The notes beneath the pieces are model-generated. The model worked only from the letters and a program-made list of their open reading frames with translations. It was not told where the DNA came from and made no database searches. The translations under genes and the position numbers were made by a program. Below are positions 25,516 through 36,243 of a DNA stretch of 64,000 nt, in pieces (position 1 is the stretch's first letter; every line of letters starts with the position of its first letter). This DNA comes from Demequina sp. NBRC 110053 (GTDB taxonomy: Bacteria; Actinomycetota; Actinomycetes; Actinomycetales; Demequinaceae), in the NCBI RefSeq assembly GCF_002090095.1, contig NZ_BBRJ01000002.1:1612817-1676816 (forward strand), given 5' to 3'.

Positions 25516-28500
25516 ATGAACGATGGCGTTCGCAATCGCACCGCACGTCCCCTCAGCGCTTCCCTGATCGCCGTCCTCGTGGCGAGCGCGGCAGGCACCG
25601 TCGCGGCGGCTTCCCCGCTCGACGACGCCGCGGGCGACCTGGTCCTGCACTATGACTTCGCCGATGGGATCGTGGACGGCGCTGTCGTCGACGTCTCCGG
25701 AGGGGGACACCACGGCACGGTGCAGGGCTCCGGGGCCACGGTGGAGGACGGCGCGCTGGTCCTCAGCGGCGAGGCGACGGTCGACCTCCCCGCCGAGGTG
25801 TTCGAGGGGCAGGACGCCCTCACGATCAGCACGTGGCTGCGCAACGACGTCCCGGACGGCAACTACGCCGCCCTCTACGTGGGTAGCGAGGAGCTGCCGC
25901 CGTCCCAGTACTGGCTGCTCAACCCCTCGAACCCGGCTGGCCGCTTCAAGTCCGTCATCACCGACGGCCTGGACGCAGGCGCGCCGTGGAACACCGAGTC
26001 CGGCATCTCTCCCACGACTGCGTCGCGCGGGATCGCGGGGCCCGTCACCGGCTCCGACTTCGCGCTGTACACCACCGTCATCACCTCCACCTCGATCACC
26101 GGGTACCTCGACGGCGACAAGATCGGCACCGTGCCGACCTCGCGCGGCATCGGCGACCTCGGCACGGAGCTGATAGCCCGCATCGGCACCTCGCCGTACT
26201 CGGGTTACGGCGATCCCCACTGGGAGGGCGCGATGGGCGACCTCAAGGTCTTCACCGCGGCCCTCACGGATCAGCAGGCCGCGTCGCAGTACTACGAGGA
26301 GCTGGGCGACGACGCGATCAGCCAGGCGGGGGTGGACGAGGACGCCGCCGCGCTGTCGCTCCCCGCGACCACGGCATCCGACCTGGTGCTGCCCACTGCG
26401 GGCGTCAACGGCTCCGAAATCGTATGGTCGAGCTCGGACGAGGGCGTCATCGCGACGGACGGCACCGTCCAGGTGCCCGGCGCCGACACCGCCGTCACCC
26501 TGACGGCGGACCTCGAGCTCGCCGGGCAGACCGCCCAGCGCGAGTTCACCGTGACGGTCACCGGCGACCTCGACTCCACCCTGGTGCTGCGCTACGACTT
26601 CACGGACCCCATCGACGACGGCACCATCGACGACATCTCCGGCAACGGCTTCGACGGCACGGTCGCCGGCACCGGAGCGACGGTCGACGCCGAGGCCGGC
26701 GTGCTGACGCTCCCCGGCGGCGCGGGTGGCTCGGGAGCGGGCCACGTCTCCGTGCCTGCCGAGGCGTTCGAGGGCAAGAACACCCTCACGATCTCCACCT
26801 GGCTGCGCAACCGCACCGGCTCCGGCAACTACGCCGCGATGTTCTTCGGCAAGGCCGCGAGCACCCCGCTGCAGTACTGGCTCCTCAACCCCAAGAACCC
26901 CGAGGGTCGCTTCAAGACCGTCATCACCAACGGCAATCCCTCCTCGCAGCCGTGGACCACGGAGGCCGGCGTCACGACCGGCACCAGCGCGACGCGCGTG
27001 CAAGGCCCCGTCACGCCGGTCGACGAGTGGATGCACATGACGACGGTCATCACGCCCACCTCGGTCTCCGGATACCTCGACGGCGAGCTCGTGGGCACCG
27101 TTCCGGTGACCCGCACGGTCTCGCAGTTCGGCGCGGATCTGGTCGCCTACCTGGGGCGCTCGTCCTACCCCGACAAGTTCTTCGCGGGCGACTTCCGCGA
27201 CGTCGCGGTCTACGAGGCCGCGTTCACCGAGCAGCAGGTGTCCCAGGAGTACTGGACCAGCGCCGGCGACGACGCGATCGACGTCGCTCTCGAGGCGGAT
27301 GCGGACGCGATCATGTTGGACGGCACGTCCGTGACCGAGGACGTCGACCTGCCCTTAACAGGTGCGTCGGGCTCGACCGTCACCTGGGCGTCCTCCGACG
27401 AGGCCGTGATCTCCACGGACGGCGCCGTCACGCGACCGGCCGATGCGAATGCCACGATCGCGTTGACGGCCACCTTCGAGTTCTACGGCCGCACCTACGA
27501 GCGCGCCTACGAGGTCACTGTCATCGCGGACAACCCGGAGGCGGATCTGGATTACGCGGTCGCGCAGTACGACCTGGGCGTGTCCGTGCTGTGGGACGAC
27601 ATCACGCTGGCCGACTCGTGGGGCGAGGCCATCGCCGTCACGTGGGAGACCTCCGATGACGCGGCGGTGACGGACGAGGGCATCGTGACCCGCGGTGCGA
27701 GCGCGCAGGATGCGACGCTCACCGCGACGTTCACGCGCGACGCGGTGAGCGTCGAGCGCGCGTTCGACGTGACGGTGCTGCCCGAGGTCGCGGGCTACCT
27801 GGGCACGTATATCCGCACCCCGCAGAACGACGACGACACCGCAAGCGTCCACCTGGCGCTGTCCGAGGACGGTGCGGCGTTCCAGGCCCTGAACGACAAC
27901 AAAGGCGTGCTGTTCCCCTCGGCGGCGGACGTGAACACCGACGTCAATCGCGAGATCGCCTCCCCCACGGCATTCCATCTGCCGGACGGCGGGTACGGAC
28001 TGCTGGCGACCATTCCTGGGACCAGCGCGAACGACGCCTACGTGTACGAGACCGACGACCTGGTGACCTACGCGAACCAGCGCCGTGTGACGTTCGCGCC
28101 CGGCACCTCAGGAGTGACCCGAGTGGCCGTCGAGTTCGACAACGCGATCGGCGCGTACCGCCTGCTCTACACCGCCGGCGGCACCGACTACGAGGTCACC
28201 ACCCCGGACTTCTCGAGCTTCTCCGAGCCGGTGGAGGCGGACCAGGCCGCATCGTTCGTGAGCGGCACGTTCCCCGAGGGTGCGCTCACCACCGACGCCA
28301 TCGGGATCACGCAGGCGCAGTTCGACCACCTCGCCATTGCCCTGTCCCTCGAGCGCGTGCACTCGGTCAGCGTGGACGGCTTCGACCCGCTCGACGTCAA
28401 CCGCAGCGAGGGCGTCGAGCTGCCCGACAGCACCACGGTCCACTACTCCAGCGGCGACACGTCTCGCATGGCCGTCGAGTGGGACACCGAGGGCATCGAC

Positions 28501-31500
28501 TTCGATATACCCGGCACCTACGAGATCACCGGCACCGTCCAGGCTCCGCTGTCCACGACCGCGCTCGAGCCGCTCGCCTGGAAGCGTGCGGACCCCGACG
28601 TGACCGTGGGGGACGACGGCCTGTACTACCTGACCGGCTCGTACCCGATGTTCAACGCCTCGGACCCGGACGGCTATGACCGTGTGGTCCTCCGTCGGGC
28701 GGAGACCCTCGAGGGCCTCGACGCTGCAGAGTCCGAGGAGACCACCATCTGGCTCGAGGACGACCACCCGGGCTACAACGAGTACGTGTGGGCCCCCGAG
28801 CTCGCGAAGATCGGCGACGACTGGTACATCCTGTTCACGACCTCGCGCAACACCAGCGTGTGGGACAAGCAGCCGGCGATGCTGAAGTACACGGGCGGCG
28901 AGCTCGCGGGCGAGGGCCCGCTCCAGGCCGAGAACTGGGAGACCGTGGGCTACACCGAACCAGCGGCCGGCGACTCGATCGCCTTCAGCGGCAACTTCGC
29001 GCTCGACATGACCCACTTCGAGCACGACGGCACCGACTACATGGTGTGGGCCGACAAGTTCGCGCTGTCCACGCTCCGGATGGCGTCGGTGGACGCCGAT
29101 AATCCGCTCGAGCTCACGAGCGAGTCGATCGAGATCACCTCGCCCGAACACGCGTGGGAGATCGAGAGCGAGTCCGGCACCCCGGTGAACGAGGGCCCGG
29201 CCGTGCTGAAGCACGACGGACGGATCTTCATCGCGTTCTCCTCCTCAGCGGTCAACACGTCGTACAACATCTCGTTCCTGTGGGCCGATGAGGACGCCGA
29301 CCTGCTGGACCCCGCGTCATGGCACAAGGCCCAGTATCCGTACCTCGGCACGGGCGACGTCCCCGGGATGTACGGCATGGGCCACAACTCGTTCACCGTG
29401 GACGAGCTCGGCAACCCGGTCCTCGTGTACCACGCACGCTCCTACGACGACACCGACGTCCCGTCCGGCACGGCCACCAATGGGGGCCTGTTCGACCCGC
29501 GCCGCAACGCTCACGCCAGGCTGGTGCACTTCGACAAGCTGGGCATGCCGATCCTCGACATGACCCCCGCCGAGGAGCTCGACCCCGCGCTCGCGGACGT
29601 CACGATCAGCGTGACCGTGCAGCCCGAGGAAGGCCTCGTGGGCCACTGGCCTCTCGACGAGACCGAGGGGACCGTCGCCGCGGATACCTCGGGCAACGGT
29701 CTCGACGCCACCTACGTGGGCGGGCCTGAACTGCAGGGAGACGCCGGCGCTCGTCTGGACGGCATCGACGACTACATCCAGCTTCCCGATGACGTGATGG
29801 ACGGCCTCGACTCGATCACGGTCAGCACGGAGGTGCTGGTGCGCTCGGGCCAGGCAACGCCCTACTTCATCTGGGGCCTGGGCAATCCCGCCACCTCCAG
29901 CTCTGGCGACGGCTACCTGTTCTCGACCGGCAATCCGTACCGAGCCACCATCTCGGACACGAACTGGCAGGGCGAGCAGAACGTCAACTCGGGCGCGAAC
30001 CTTGAGCGCGGCGTCTGGAAGACGCTGACCTACACGCTCGATGGGGCCACGGACACCGGCGTGCTGTACCTCGACGGCGTCGAGGTCGAGCGCTCCGAGT
30101 CCATCACGTTGTCGCCCAGCGACATCGGCGACGGCGTGACGACTCGCAACCTCATCGGCTGGTCGAACTACGCGGCCGACAACCGCCTCGCTGGCACGGT
30201 GAGAAACTTCCGCATCTACGACCGGGCGTTGGATGCCGGCGCGGTCGAGGCGCTCGACCCCTCGGATGCGCTGCGAGTGCAGCGCGATCGTCGGTGGCTG
30301 GCCATCGACGGCGCGACCGCGGTCACCGACGACATCGACCTGCCGCAGGCAGGCGTCAACGGCAGCGCCATCACCTGGTCCTCGTCCGACCCCTCGGTCA
30401 TCACCGACGATGGTGTGGTCACGCGGCCCTCGGTGGCCGAGGGCGACGCCTCGGTGGTGCTCACCGCCACGCTCACGCGCGGCGACGAGACGGTGACCAA
30501 GGCCCTTTCCGTCGACGTGCGGGCGCAGGCCGACGACCAGTCGATCGCCGATGCGGCGGTGGGCGCTCTGGAGATCGTGAACATCGACGATGTGCGCGGC
30601 AACCTGTTCCTCCCGGACTCCTCGTTCGGTCAGGACGTGGTGTGGTCCAGCGCGGACGAGGCGATCGTGGGCACGGACGGTGTGGTCTCGCGTCCCGAGG
30701 CGGACGCCGCGGTGACCCTCACCGCGACGGTGACCGTGGGCGAGGCGACAGCCACCCGCGAGTTCGACGCTCAGGTGCGCGCGGCGATCGAGCTGGCGCC
30801 GTTCGAGGGCTATGGCTTCTCGTACTTCACCGGGAACTCGATCGACGGCGAGAAGATCTACTTCGCGGCGTCCGACGGCAACGACGCGCTGCACTGGGAC
30901 GAGCTCAACGGCGGCGAGCCGATGCTCGAGTCCGAGTACGGCACCCGTGGGCTGCGCGACCCGTTCATCATCCGCTCTCCCGAGGGCGACACCTTCTACA
31001 TGATCGCCACCGACCTGTCGATCGGTCGCAACGGAGACTGGGGTGCCGCGCAGACGAACGGCTCGCAGTATCTCGAGGTGTGGGAGTCCGACGACCTGGT
31101 GAACTGGTCCGAGCAGCGGCACGTGAAGGTCGCGCCGGACAACGCCGGCAACCTGTGGGCACCGGAGGCCTACTACGACGAGTCGATCGGCGCGTACGTG
31201 GTGTTCTGGGCCTCGAAGCTCTACCCGGACAATGACCGCAGCGTGAGCGTCCCCAACGAGATGCTCTACTCCACCACTCGCGACTTCGTGAACTTCTCGG
31301 AGCCGCAGGGCTGGCAGACGGGGCTGTCCCGCATCGACTCCACGGTGCTGGAGGAGGACGGTGTCTATCACCGCTTCACCAAGGACGAGGGTGCCGGCAC
31401 CACCGGTTGCTCCGACATCATCCAGGAGTACTCGGATGACCTGCGGGCACCCCTCGACGAGTGGGAGTTCGTGACCGGCTGCATCGGCGACAACGCCGGG

Positions 31501-34500
31501 ACCGGTGCGGTCGAGGGTCCGTCGATCGTCAAGTCCAACCCGGGCGACGTGAACGGCGACCACTACTACCTGTTCGTCGACGAGTACGGCGGCCGTGGCT
31601 ACATCCCGCTGCAGACGGACGACATCGCGAACCCGGACTGGCAGGTGGCGTCCGACTACGACCTGCCGGCCAGCCCGCGTCACGGCACCGTCTTCCCGGT
31701 GACCGCCGCGGAGCTCGAGACCCTGCGTGCCGAGATCGTGACGGCGGACCCGGTGAAGGCAGACGAGGACGGGCAGGTGCTGCGCTATGACTTCGAGTCG
31801 TACGACGGCACCACGCTGACCGACGTGACGGGCAACGGCTACGACGGCATCATTCAGGGGGGCGCGTCGCCTGTGGATGGAGCGCTGGCCTTCACGGGCG
31901 ACGACTACGTCGACCTGCCTGACAACATCTTGGCGGGGGTCGAGGACATCACCATCGAGGCGGAGGTCTACCTGGACCCGGCGCTGAGCGGCAACTACTT
32001 CATCTACGGGCTGGGCAACACCGACGGTTCGGGAGTGGGCAACGGCTACCTCTTCACCACGGGCAACGCCCAGTACCGCTCCAGCCTCGCCACAGGCAAC
32101 TGGTCCACGGAGCAGACCGTCCGGGCGTCGTCCGCCTTGCCGCGAGGCGAGTGGGTGACGATGGTCTACACGCTCGACGGCGACACCGCGACCCTGTACC
32201 TGAACGGTGTCGAGGTGGCCACGGGCACGGTGACGGCCAACCCTGGTGACATCGGGGCCGGCTTCACCACCGCCAACCACCTGGGTCGCTCCAACTACGA
32301 TGCCGACGGGCTGTTCCGCGGTCAGTTCCGCGAGTTCGCGCTCTACAACCGGGCGCTGAGCCCGGAGGAGGTCCTCGCGGGCTCCGGCCAAACCGACGTG
32401 CTGCTCGGCATCAGCCTCGAGGACGAGTCCGTGCTCAAGGTCGACCCGATCGTGAACCAGACCGAGCGCACGGTCGTGTTCCCCGTCGAGCCGGGGACCG
32501 ATCTGACCCAGCTGGCCCCCGTGTTCTCCACGGTCGACGGAGTCACCTCCGACCCGGCCTCCGGCAGTGTCGTGGACCTCAGCTCGGAGGTCACCTACCA
32601 GCTCGGTGGTGACTCCGATGCGACATGGACCATGGAGGCAGTCGAGATGCGGTCGCCGGTGCTGCCGGGCCTGTACGCGGACCCGAACATCATCGCGTTC
32701 GGCGACACGTACTACATCTACGCGACCTCGGACGGCTACCCCGGCTGGGGCGGCAACGAGTTCTACACCTGGTCGTCGAAGAACCTCGTCGACTGGGAGC
32801 GCGCGGAGGAGCCTTTCTTGACCCTCGATGGGGAGGACGGCGACGTGCCGTGGGCCACCGGCAACGCGTGGGCGCCCACCGCGATCGAGCGGGACGGGAA
32901 GTACTACTTCTACTTCTCAGGTCACAACGCCGAGCTGAACCGAAAGACCATCGGCGTCGCCGTGGCGGACCACCCTGAGGGGCCGTTCGTGGCGCAGCCG
33001 GAGGCGATGATCCTCAACAACGAGGCCGTCACCTCAGGCCAGGCGATCGACCCGCACGCGTTCAAGGATCCCGTCTCGGGCACGTACTACCTCTACTGGG
33101 GCAACGGATCGCCCGTGATGGCCGAGCTCGCGGACGACATGGTGTCGCTCGAGCCGGGCACCATCCAGGGCATGGCGGGCCTGACCGGGTACCGCGAGGG
33201 CTCGTTCATGGTCTACCGCGACGGGATCTACCACCTGACCTACTCGATCGACGACACCGGCAGCGAGAACTACCGGGTGGGCTATGCGACCTCGGACTCC
33301 CCTGAGGGTCCGTGGACCTACCGCGGAGTGATCCTCGAGAAGGACGCGTCGTTGGGCATCCTCGGCACTGGTCACAACTCGATCCTCAACGTGCCGGGCA
33401 CGGACGACTGGTACATCGCGTACCACCGCTTCGCCATCCCGGGCGGCAACGGCACCAACCGGGAGACCACCATCGACCGGCTCACGTTCAACGAGACTAC
33501 GGGTCTGATCGAGAAGGTCACGCCGACTCTCGGATCCGTCGACCCGCAGGAGATCGAGACCGACGATCCCTCGGTGGAGTCGATCGCGGTGACTCAGCCG
33601 CTGACCAAGACCGAGTACATGGTCGGCGACGAGCTGGACCTGGATGGCTTGGAGGTCACGGCGACGTGGACCGACAACGCCACGACGGTCCTGTCCGAGG
33701 ACGAGTACACGGTGTCCGGCTTCGATTCGTCGACTGCTGGTGACGTGACTGTGACGGTCACGTACGACGAGGACACCTCGATCACCACCACCTTCGCGGT
33801 GACGGTGGCCGAGGAGCCTGCCACGGTGGAGTCGATCGAGGTCACGCGGCTGCCGACCACGACGGACTACATGGTGGGTGAGGGCCTGGATCTGGCGGGT
33901 CTGGAGGTCACGGCAACGTGGACCGACAGTGCCACGACGGTCCTGTCCGAGGACGAGTACACGGTGTCCGGCTTCGATTCGTCGACTGCTGGTGACGTGA
34001 CTGTGACGGTCACCTATGACGAGGACACCTCGATCACCACCACCTTCGCGGTGACGGTGGCCGAGGAGACGCAGCAGCCGGAGTTCACGGATGTGGATCA
34101 GTCGCTGGAGCACTACGCGTCGATCATGTGGCTGGCGGAGCGTGGCATCTCGAAGGGATGGCAGACCGACAACGGTAGGGAGTTCCGACCGTTCGAAGAC
34201 ATCACGCGTGATGCGATGGCGGCGTTCCTGTACCGCTATGCCGGTTCGCCGGACGTGGACACCTCCGGTCCTTCGCCGTTCGTGGACGTGAACGAGGGCA
34301 ACACCGAGTTCTACGACGCGATCGTGTGGATGGCTCAGGAAGAGATCTCCGAGGGTTGGGAGGTCGACGGAGAGTACGAGTTCCGTCCGTTGGAGCCCAT
34401 CACCCGCGATGCGATGGCGGCGTTCCTGTACCGCTACGCGGACGAGCCCACGTTCACCCTGCCGGTGAGCTCGCCGTTCGAGGACATCACGCCCGCGAAC

Positions 34501-34653
34501 ACCGAGTTCTACGACGCGATCGTGTGGATGAACCACGAGGGCATCTCGTTCGGCTGGGAGGTGGACGGCGGCTACGAGTACCGGCCGTTCCAGCCCACTA
34601 CCCGTGACGCGATGGCCGCGTTCCTCGAGCGGTTCCACGAGCAGATCAGCTAG
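25516..34653 (+). CDS. Giant secreted multidomain arabinan/xylan-degrading enzyme with three GH43 domains
   Basis: A 3045-residue wall-associated glycoside hydrolase. Signal peptide to about residue 32. Order: LamG (39-265), Ig-like (277-352), LamG (352-582), two Ig-like (592-757), a propeller-like module lacking a catalytic triad (757-945), Big_4-like (945-1015), GH43 (1019-1354), LamG (1372-1579), two Ig-like (1592-1758), GH43 (1762-2077), LamG (2085-2292), Ig-like (2295-2377), GH43 (2379-2679), two 84-residue Ig repeats (2687-2854), three SLH-like repeats (2856-3045). All three GH43 domains keep base, pKa-modulating Asp and acid: D1026/D1164/E1226, D1815/D1941/E2000, D2389/D2512/E2561. Likely arabinofuranosidase, arabinanase or xylosidase activities on plant polysaccharide. 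The GTG 24 codons upstream is rejected because it lies in the promoter. Confidence 0.93.
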   Translation: MNDGVRNRTARPLSASLIAVLVASAAGTVAAASPLDDAAGDLVLHYDFADGIVDGAVVDVSGGGHHGTVQGSGATVEDGALVLSGEATVDLPAEVFEGQDALTISTWLRNDVPDGNYAALYVGSEELPPSQYWLLNPSNPAGRFKSVITDGLDAGAPWNTESGISPTTASRGIAGPVTGSDFALYTTVITSTSITGYLDGDKIGTVPTSRGIGDLGTELIARIGTSPYSGYGDPHWEGAMGDLKVFTAALTDQQAASQYYEELGDDAISQAGVDEDAAALSLPATTASDLVLPTAGVNGSEIVWSSSDEGVIATDGTVQVPGADTAVTLTADLELAGQTAQREFTVTVTGDLDSTLVLRYDFTDPIDDGTIDDISGNGFDGTVAGTGATVDAEAGVLTLPGGAGGSGAGHVSVPAEAFEGKNTLTISTWLRNRTGSGNYAAMFFGKAASTPLQYWLLNPKNPEGRFKTVITNGNPSSQPWTTEAGVTTGTSATRVQGPVTPVDEWMHMTTVITPTSVSGYLDGELVGTVPVTRTVSQFGADLVAYLGRSSYPDKFFAGDFRDVAVYEAAFTEQQVSQEYWTSAGDDAIDVALEADADAIMLDGTSVTEDVDLPLTGASGSTVTWASSDEAVISTDGAVTRPADANATIALTATFEFYGRTYERAYEVTVIADNPEADLDYAVAQYDLGVSVLWDDITLADSWGEAIAVTWETSDDAAVTDEGIVTRGASAQDATLTATFTRDAVSVERAFDVTVLPEVAGYLGTYIRTPQNDDDTASVHLALSEDGAAFQALNDNKGVLFPSAADVNTDVNREIASPTAFHLPDGGYGLLATIPGTSANDAYVYETDDLVTYANQRRVTFAPGTSGVTRVAVEFDNAIGAYRLLYTAGGTDYEVTTPDFSSFSEPVEADQAASFVSGTFPEGALTTDAIGITQAQFDHLAIALSLERVHSVSVDGFDPLDVNRSEGVELPDSTTVHYSSGDTSRMAVEWDTEGIDFDIPGTYEITGTVQAPLSTTALEPLAWKRADPDVTVGDDGLYYLTGSYPMFNASDPDGYDRVVLRRAETLEGLDAAESEETTIWLEDDHPGYNEYVWAPELAKIGDDWYILFTTSRNTSVWDKQPAMLKYTGGELAGEGPLQAENWETVGYTEPAAGDSIAFSGNFALDMTHFEHDGTDYMVWADKFALSTLRMASVDADNPLELTSESIEITSPEHAWEIESESGTPVNEGPAVLKHDGRIFIAFSSSAVNTSYNISFLWADEDADLLDPASWHKAQYPYLGTGDVPGMYGMGHNSFTVDELGNPVLVYHARSYDDTDVPSGTATNGGLFDPRRNAHARLVHFDKLGMPILDMTPAEELDPALADVTISVTVQPEEGLVGHWPLDETEGTVAADTSGNGLDATYVGGPELQGDAGARLDGIDDYIQLPDDVMDGLDSITVSTEVLVRSGQATPYFIWGLGNPATSSSGDGYLFSTGNPYRATISDTNWQGEQNVNSGANLERGVWKTLTYTLDGATDTGVLYLDGVEVERSESITLSPSDIGDGVTTRNLIGWSNYAADNRLAGTVRNFRIYDRALDAGAVEALDPSDALRVQRDRRWLAIDGATAVTDDIDLPQAGVNGSAITWSSSDPSVITDDGVVTRPSVAEGDASVVLTATLTRGDETVTKALSVDVRAQADDQSIADAAVGALEIVNIDDVRGNLFLPDSSFGQDVVWSSADEAIVGTDGVVSRPEADAAVTLTATVTVGEATATREFDAQVRAAIELAPFEGYGFSYFTGNSIDGEKIYFAASDGNDALHWDELNGGEPMLESEYGTRGLRDPFIIRSPEGDTFYMIATDLSIGRNGDWGAAQTNGSQYLEVWESDDLVNWSEQRHVKVAPDNAGNLWAPEAYYDESIGAYVVFWASKLYPDNDRSVSVPNEMLYSTTRDFVNFSEPQGWQTGLSRIDSTVLEEDGVYHRFTKDEGAGTTGCSDIIQEYSDDLRAPLDEWEFVTGCIGDNAGTGAVEGPSIVKSNPGDVNGDHYYLFVDEYGGRGYIPLQTDDIANPDWQVASDYDLPASPRHGTVFPVTAAELETLRAEIVTADPVKADEDGQVLRYDFESYDGTTLTDVTGNGYDGIIQGGASPVDGALAFTGDDYVDLPDNILAGVEDITIEAEVYLDPALSGNYFIYGLGNTDGSGVGNGYLFTTGNAQYRSSLATGNWSTEQTVRASSALPRGEWVTMVYTLDGDTATLYLNGVEVATGTVTANPGDIGAGFTTANHLGRSNYDADGLFRGQFREFALYNRALSPEEVLAGSGQTDVLLGISLEDESVLKVDPIVNQTERTVVFPVEPGTDLTQLAPVFSTVDGVTSDPASGSVVDLSSEVTYQLGGDSDATWTMEAVEMRSPVLPGLYADPNIIAFGDTYYIYATSDGYPGWGGNEFYTWSSKNLVDWERAEEPFLTLDGEDGDVPWATGNAWAPTAIERDGKYYFYFSGHNAELNRKTIGVAVADHPEGPFVAQPEAMILNNEAVTSGQAIDPHAFKDPVSGTYYLYWGNGSPVMAELADDMVSLEPGTIQGMAGLTGYREGSFMVYRDGIYHLTYSIDDTGSENYRVGYATSDSPEGPWTYRGVILEKDASLGILGTGHNSILNVPGTDDWYIAYHRFAIPGGNGTNRETTIDRLTFNETTGLIEKVTPTLGSVDPQEIETDDPSVESIAVTQPLTKTEYMVGDELDLDGLEVTATWTDNATTVLSEDEYTVSGFDSSTAGDVTVTVTYDEDTSITTTFAVTVAEEPATVESIEVTRLPTTTDYMVGEGLDLAGLEVTATWTDSATTVLSEDEYTVSGFDSSTAGDVTVTVTYDEDTSITTTFAVTVAEETQQPEFTDVDQSLEHYASIMWLAERGISKGWQTDNGREFRPFEDITRDAMAAFLYRYAGSPDVDTSGPSPFVDVNEGNTEFYDAIVWMAQEEISEGWEVDGEYEFRPLEPITRDAMAAFLYRYADEPTFTLPVSSPFEDITPANTEFYDAIVWMNHEGISFGWEVDGGYEYRPFQPTTRDAMAAFLERFHEQIS
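33574..34077 (+). repeat. Two tandem 252-bp repeats in the GH43 gene
   Basis: Copies at 33574-33825 and 33826-34077 encode two 84-residue Ig-like domains. The stretch around ACGGTCCTGTCCGAGGACG and the following 100 bp is nearly identical between copies, including synonymous positions, which indicates recent duplication or ongoing gene conversion. Confidence 0.9.
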
Positions 34654-34666
34654 GAACGAGCACACG

Positions 34667-34704
34667 GACGAGCCCCGGCCCCACCCACGGCGCCGGGGCT
34701 CGTC
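34667..34704. terminator. Bidirectional terminator between GH43 gene and fumC
   Basis: A 13-bp perfect stem (34667-34679 with 34692-34704) and 12-nt loop between convergent stop codons. Confidence 0.75.
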
Positions 34705-34711
34705 GCGACTG

Positions 34712-36130
34712 TCAGGAGGGTCGGCGCTCGCCCACCATGGTGGTGACGTCGAGCAGGCGGTCGAGCTCCTCGACGGTGATCTCCCCGCGCTCGACGAAGC
34801 CCAGGTCGAGCGTCGCCTCGCGGACCGTGAGGCTCTGCTTGACCGCGTGCTTCGCGATCTTCGCGGCATTCTCGTAGCCGATCACGCGGTTGAGCGGCGT
34901 CACGATCGACGGCGAGGCCTCCGCGAGGAACCGGGCACGGTCGATGTTCGCGGTGATCCCGTCGACGGTGCGCTCGGAAAGGACGCGGGAGGCGTTGCCG
35001 AGGAGGCGCATGGACTCGAGGACGCCGAGTGCCATGACCGGGATCTGGACGTTCAGCTCGAATGCTCCTGACGCCCCGGCCCACGCGACGGTGGCGTCGT
35101 TCCCGACCACGCGGGCGCACACCATCAGCACGGCCTCGGGCACCACAGGGTTGACCTTGCCCGGCATGATCGACGATCCGGGCTGGAGGTCGGGCAGGGC
35201 GATCTCGCCGAGCCCCGTGTTGGGGCCTGAGCCCATCCAGCGCAGGTCGTTGCAGATCTTGGTGAGCGACACGGCGATGGTGCGGAGTGCCCCCGAGACC
35301 TCGACCAGGCCATCGCGCGCCGACTGCGCCTCGAAGTGGTCGCGCGCCTCCGTGATCGGCAGGCCGGTGTCCTCGGCGAGCAGCTCGATCACGCGCTGGG
35401 GGAAGCCCGCAGGGGTGTTGATGCCCGTCCCCACGGCGGTGCCGCCCAGCGGGACCTCCGCGACGCGAGGCAGCGCGGCCTCGAGCCGCTCGATGCCGTA
35501 GCGAACGGCGGCCGCGTAGCCGCTGAACTCCTGACCGAGCGTCACCGGCGTGGCGTCCATCAGGTGCGTGCGGCCGGACTTGTAGACCTCGGCGAACTCG
35601 GACGCCTTGGCCTCGAGCGAGGAGGCCAGCCGGTCGAGCGCGGGGATCAGGTCGTTCACCAGCGTCGACGTGGCGGCGACGTGCACCGAGGTCGGGAACA
35701 CGTCGTTGCTCGACTGCGAGCAGTTGACGTGGTCGTTCGGGTGCACCTCGGAGCCGAGCGATCGGGTCGCCAGGGTGGCGATGACCTCGTTGGTGTTCAT
35801 GTTCGAGCTGGTGCCCGAGCCGGTCTGGAAGATGTCGACAGGGAAGTGCTCGTCGTGCGCACCCGAGGCGACCTCGTCCGCGGCGGCGACCACCGCATCG
35901 GCGATCGCCTGGTCGAGAACGCCGAGCTCGGCGTTCGCGCGTGCCGCGGCCTTCTTCACGCGGGCGAGCGCCTCGATGTGGCGGCGCTCGAGCGCGGTGC
36001 CGGAGATCGGGAAGTTCTCGACGGCGCGCTGCGTCTGGGCGCGGTAGAGGGCGTGCGCGGGCACGCGGACCTCTCCCATGGTGTCGTGCTCGATGCGGTA
36101 CTCGGCGGCGTCGTCGCTCTGCTGGCTCAT
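34712..36130 (-). CDS. fumC: Class II fumarate hydratase
   Basis: Reversible hydration of fumarate to malate in the TCA cycle. 472 residues. Family signature [12 protein letters not shown], the [18 protein letters not shown] block, NMNTNEVIA and [14 protein letters not shown] are all present; the catalytic Ser lies in the SSIMPGK loop and the His in the HPNDHVN region. N-terminal [27 protein letters not shown] is canonical. It converges on the giant GH43 gene across a shared hairpin. Confidence 0.97.
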   Translation of the reverse strand: MSQQSDDAAEYRIEHDTMGEVRVPAHALYRAQTQRAVENFPISGTALERRHIEALARVKKAAARANAELGVLDQAIADAVVAAADEVASGAHDEHFPVDIFQTGSGTSSNMNTNEVIATLATRSLGSEVHPNDHVNCSQSSNDVFPTSVHVAATSTLVNDLIPALDRLASSLEAKASEFAEVYKSGRTHLMDATPVTLGQEFSGYAAAVRYGIERLEAALPRVAEVPLGGTAVGTGINTPAGFPQRVIELLAEDTGLPITEARDHFEAQSARDGLVEVSGALRTIAVSLTKICNDLRWMGSGPNTGLGEIALPDLQPGSSIMPGKVNPVVPEAVLMVCARVVGNDATVAWAGASGAFELNVQIPVMALGVLESMRLLGNASRVLSERTVDGITANIDRARFLAEASPSIVTPLNRVIGYENAAKIAKHAVKQSLTVREATLDLGFVERGEITVEELDRLLDVTTMVGERRPS

Positions 36131-36243
36131 GGCGCCATTGTGTCAGGGCCTCATGGGCGAGACTTCACGGAAGTCGCGTCATCGTGGTCAGGCGCGGCCC
36201 TCTCATCTGCTGACAGGACGTCCATCACGAGAGGGAGGCGCCG

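Noticed and set aside
29317-32391. A 1024-codon antisense open frame inside the GH43 gene
   Set aside because: It mirrors the coding frame in very GC-rich DNA, is Arg/His/Gly-rich without any domain, and overlaps well-supported GH43 and LamG modules.
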